Below, one piece after another: positions 60,866 through 64,000 of a stretch of DNA of 64,000 nucleotides. The position numbers and the translations under genes are program-made. The first letter of the stretch is position 1. Each line of letters opens with the position of its first letter. The notes below the pieces were generated by a model that saw only the letters and a list, made by a program, of their open reading frames with translations, made no database searches and was not told where the DNA came from. Source of the stretch: Nymphaea colorata (taxonomy: Eukaryota; Streptophyta; Magnoliopsida; Nymphaeales; Nymphaeaceae); contig NC_045146.1 in assembly GCF_008831285.2 (NCBI RefSeq), positions 15,701,289 through 15,765,288 of the forward strand, written 5' to 3'.

Positions 60866-61030
60866 TAAGCTTTACCTGTTCTTTTTGTTCTTATTTTTTT
60901 AGCTTTTTGCAATGTTGTAAAAAGTAGTATTGGCGTCATATGACAAATGTATGTATCGGTTCCTGAGGCCTTTCTTTAAATTGAAAAATTACAGAACAAC
61001 GCCTAAGTTTTGAGCCAACAACAAACTCAC
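60866..61030 (-). repeat. Dispersed 160-bp repeat, copy B
   Basis: Reverse complement of 53059-53222 at about 95% identity. Flanking sequences differ, so the shared unit is well delimited. Confidence 0.85.
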
Positions 61031-61306
61031 GCACAAAAAAATATTAAAATAACAGAAAAATAACAAGTTAGAAAGTAAAAACAAGTTAGAAGACATTAAG
61101 TAAAAAAAATAAATAAATAAAAACAAGAGATTGAAATACCCCACAAAAGACACAATGGGTCTAATGACCATTAGATCTTTATATATCAAAACTTAATGAG
61201 ACTTGCATGCATTGTTGAATATAAGGAAATTATATAGAAGACATTAAGTAAAAAATAAATAAAAACAAGAGATTGAAATACCCCACAAAAAACACAATGG
61301 GTCTTA

Positions 61307-62731
61307 AATAATGAAAGGTTTCCCTTAGACACTACCCCATCTCTCTTTTTGGGAGTATTCATGTCTCTTCAAAAAATAGTTTGGCTTTTGTATTTTCGAC
61401 TTGATTTTGAACGTCTTATAATCAAAAGCTGAGATGATTTCCACTAAGCACAAATGACCCCTTAATTAGCCAAATTACACCATTAAAGAAATCCGACACA
61501 TATAATCTAATTCCCTTTTTATGATGTTGAATCACCAATACGAAAAGTAACCACGTAGTCCCCAAGAACTGCACATATTTGTGTTGGAGATGGTGAGATT
61601 TGCAATGCATCATCCCTTTGGAAAGTAGATTTGACAGACAACCGGAACGGTGAAAAATGTCATCACCATGTTTGCATTGCTTAGATGTGAGATACGAAAA
61701 TTTTATGAGGAATGTAAGTTATGTTTCATCACCCTCTATGAATCCGAGCCTAGATCCCGTCGTTTGATAATAAAAAAAAAAAAAACAAGAGCAATCTGCT
61801 TGAGATGGAGGGTGATCTTAGATCTCAAAGTTTCTATCCCTTGCAGTAAAAATGGCGGATCTCAAGTGGGGTACTGGATGTCAAGTGGATCTCCTCATGC
61901 CGGCGGAGATCCATGAATTCATAACATATTTAAGTTCATAGATTACAAAGGTACAATTTCTCAGAACTATAATAAATAAATTAGTGAACCTCAAAAGATG
62001 AGAGGCTTCAATTTAAGAATGGAGCAACCAAAGGCCGCCTTACAAATGTAACTAAAAAAGGGACCATAAATTTGTGAATTTAAGATCTCTAGTTCGATTC
62101 TGCCCTTAAATTAGATTGAACTAGAGAAGTTTAGATGTTAGCCTGTAAGAGGGGAAGACGTGTTAGTCCGCGCCGGTGGCCGACCTTTGTCAAATCTGAA
62201 GTAATCAAACGCCTCTTAAAGAATAAGATTTGAGATATGACAAAGTTTGCTCCCATGCATGTATTGAGATGAAATCCGTCAACTTATTGACAATCAGATT
62301 AATAATTTCTACTAAGTTAGAACAAAAAAAATCTTCAAACAGCTTCATCTTGAATTCCTTTCTTTGTGGCCTTAAATAGGCGAGTTTTTTTTGTTTTTGA
62401 AGTCATGTTAAGTCAGATTTGTTTGCAAGTGTTAACAGGACTTCAACTTAATCTCTCATTTTCTTTAAAAAACTAAAGTTTTTATTTTTTAATAGTATAT
62501 TTTTTCAACTTGAAGTGTTCCTACTCATACATATAGTGAAATAAAATAAGGGACTGTCCGAAAGGTGTCAATATAACATTTCCTTGTGTTAAAAGATCTA
62601 TAAGAATGTCTGTTCTAATATCATAATAGAATACGGGCTTTGATTGAAATTTTTGTCTGTTCATTTTCTTTCCCGACCGACACTCGGCGTCAGAGCTGAC
62701 ACGAGTTTGAGACCAGCGAGAGAGAGAGAGA
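61307..62731. other. Upstream region of the SHMT gene
   Basis: No recognisable coding sequence. A short GA run at 62718-62730 lies directly before the SHMT start codon and belongs to its leader. I see no clear TATA box. Confidence 0.5.
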
Positions 62732-63450
62732 ATGGCGATGGTGAGGGCCGCTCTCCGCAGGCTATCGACGTCCGCTAAGCACTGTCGGCCACCCTTCAAT
62801 GGAGGCTCCGTTTACTCTCTGGTATCCCATCCTCACTGTTACCACCGCATCTATGAAGAATATTTGTCAGTTCACCGATCCTACTCTTCTTATTCACAGA
62901 CACCTCAGGGATGAAGATTATCTCTTATTTCGTTTTCTGTGTTGTGCACATGACTATAGCTCTCTTTTCGTTCCCACCATCTTCTTAATGCAATTTCCCC
63001 TCAGAAACGAGAACGGTGAAACATACAGATTTGTTCAATTTATTGGTGATTGTGAAGATCTCCCGTTTTGGTTCTTCACTCTCGTTGTGTTGCTCGATGG
63101 GACATGAAAGTTTTTGTTAGATTGGTAACTCGTTTTTTTGTTATGTCAGTCATCTCTTCCCGATCAGGCTGCGTTTGAGAAGGAAAAATCTCGTATCACG
63201 GTTAGTAGGATCCTTCTTTTGTATTTTTTTAATTCAGTTTCAGGTTCCCATTTGATCTGTTGTTTTATGGTAGAATCTTCGTTTGGTTCATTAAAATGGA
63301 TAGAGAGGTGATATAATTTTGTTATTTATTTTAAATTTTGGTTTTGTGCGAATTGAATGGCAGTGGACTAAGCAACTCAATGCTCCGCTTGAGGAGGTAG
63401 ATCCGGAGATTGCGGACATTATCGAGCTCGAGAAAGCGAGACAATGGAAG
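62732..63450 (+). CDS. Mitochondrial serine hydroxymethyltransferase, 5' part
   Basis: Three exons, all phase 0: 62732-62821, 63150-63200, 63364-63450, giving the first 76 residues. Exon 1 is an Arg-rich transit peptide ([18 protein letters not shown]...GGSVYSL); exon 2 [17 protein letters not shown]; exon 3 [20 protein letters not shown] then LEKARQWK, the strongly conserved start of plant mitochondrial SHMT. The enzyme is PLP-dependent, interconverts serine and glycine with tetrahydrofolate, and with glycine decarboxylase closes the photorespiratory glycine step. After ...QWK a donor GTGGCT follows, and the expected GLELIPSENF does not appear before base 64000. So the rest, with the PLP lysine, lies beyond the right edge. 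Which paralogue is undecided. Confidence 0.9.
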
Positions 63451-64000
63451 GTGGCTGGACAGTTCACTTTTTTCCATTCTGCAGCTTATCTAATTCCAAT
63501 GCTGCAGTTTCTTGTTGTGACCGTCGTGTACTATGAACACTTGAATCTATCGTCTTGATGATTGAGATCAGAGTGCACTGCAACAGAAGGACTCCAATAA
63601 ATTGATTTGAGATATTCGTTGTTTGAGCTCTTGATTTGCAGTGTTTTACTTGTTGAAACTTATTTTTCTTGCAACTCATTGGGGACTTGAATGCGTTGTC
63701 TTCATGTTTGACGTCACAGAGTAATGCAATGGTAGAGCTCCCGCCAACTGCTTTGTGATACTTGTTGGTCGAAGTTCTTTGAGTTGCACTCTATCTGGGA
63801 TTGAATTCTATTAACTATGAGGTTTAGCTATTTTGGTTGACAAACTATCGTCAACATGAAAGGTTGTCCTTGTTGTGGATCTTTTGGTGCTTGTGATTGG
63901 AAACTGCTGATGGCTATCATGCATTAGTAATTTACAGGTCTGAAGATTTTCTTGGGCAGCTATGACTCATCAAGTTTCATTTCTAATGCATGTTTATGCT
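63451..64000 (+). other. SHMT intron 3 (partial)
   Basis: Starts with GTGGCT after exon 3 and runs off the window with no acceptor followed by SHMT coding sequence. T-rich, intron-like. Confidence 0.6.

Larger units (their letters stand above)
60308..61306. repeat. Compound hairpin with tandem subrepeats in its arms
   Basis: Two forward tandem copies (about 60308-60448 and 60450-60574) of a 125-140-bp unit (GTGGGGTATTTCAATSTCTT ... GATATATAAAGATCTAATGG) are mirrored by reverse copies at about 61088-61303. The half-kilobase between holds (AT)n/(GA)n tracts and copy B of the 160-bp repeat. Likely a complex transposon end or nested insertion. Confidence 0.75.

Noticed and set aside
63451..63558. 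Read-through of SHMT exon 3 into a short hydrophobic tail
   Set aside because: The sequence after QWK abandons the invariant GLELIPSENF; a GT donor there makes it intron.

Overview
The window is nuclear DNA of a flowering plant. The genes are intron-rich with GT-AG splicing, introns and intergenic DNA are AT-rich with many (AT)n tracts, and the products are plant-typical: a GRDP/DUF1399 protein, a CBL-interacting protein kinase, BRICK1, mitochondrial HSP70 and mitochondrial serine hydroxymethyltransferase. I cannot name the species. All exon models below were built by hand from reading frame, splice sites and remembered family resemblance; no search was run.

Layout. 201-9289 (-): 5' part of a glycine-rich domain-containing protein gene running off the left edge; its fourth intron holds an intact Ty1/copia retrotransposon (1286-6571) with identical LTRs. 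10.9-17.5 kb: gene-free, with diverged tandem duplications and microsatellites. 17528-30259 (+): complete 14-exon CIPK8-like kinase gene, 441 aa; intron 2 is a GC-AG intron, intron 3 carries a Mutator-like element holding an antisense, stop-disrupted piece of an OEP24-type chloroplast envelope gene, and intron 9 carries inverted-repeat elements. 32000-36822 (+): complete 6-exon mitochondrial HSP70 gene, 679 aa. 38989-41050 (-): complete 2-coding-exon BRICK1 gene, 84 aa. 45841-48980 (+): complete 4-exon CorA-like magnesium transporter-family gene, 466 aa.

49-62.7 kb is a repeat and pseudogene zone. It holds a PPR pseudogene bracketed by inverted repeats (51091-52591), a broken subtilase gene (53850-55253), a 599-bp PIF/Harbinger-like fold-back element with TAA duplications (56075-56673), another fold-back (57452-57594), a 160-bp repeat present in opposite orientations near 53.1 and 60.9 kb, and a compound hairpin at 60.3-61.3 kb. 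62732 to the right edge (+): first three coding exons of mitochondrial serine hydroxymethyltransferase.

The genes do not form a pathway; they are independent housekeeping or signalling genes. The most notable material is mobile DNA inside introns: a young copia insertion, a Pack-MULE-like gene-fragment carrier, and an inverted-repeat-bounded PPR relic. I did not find a convincing new biological system.
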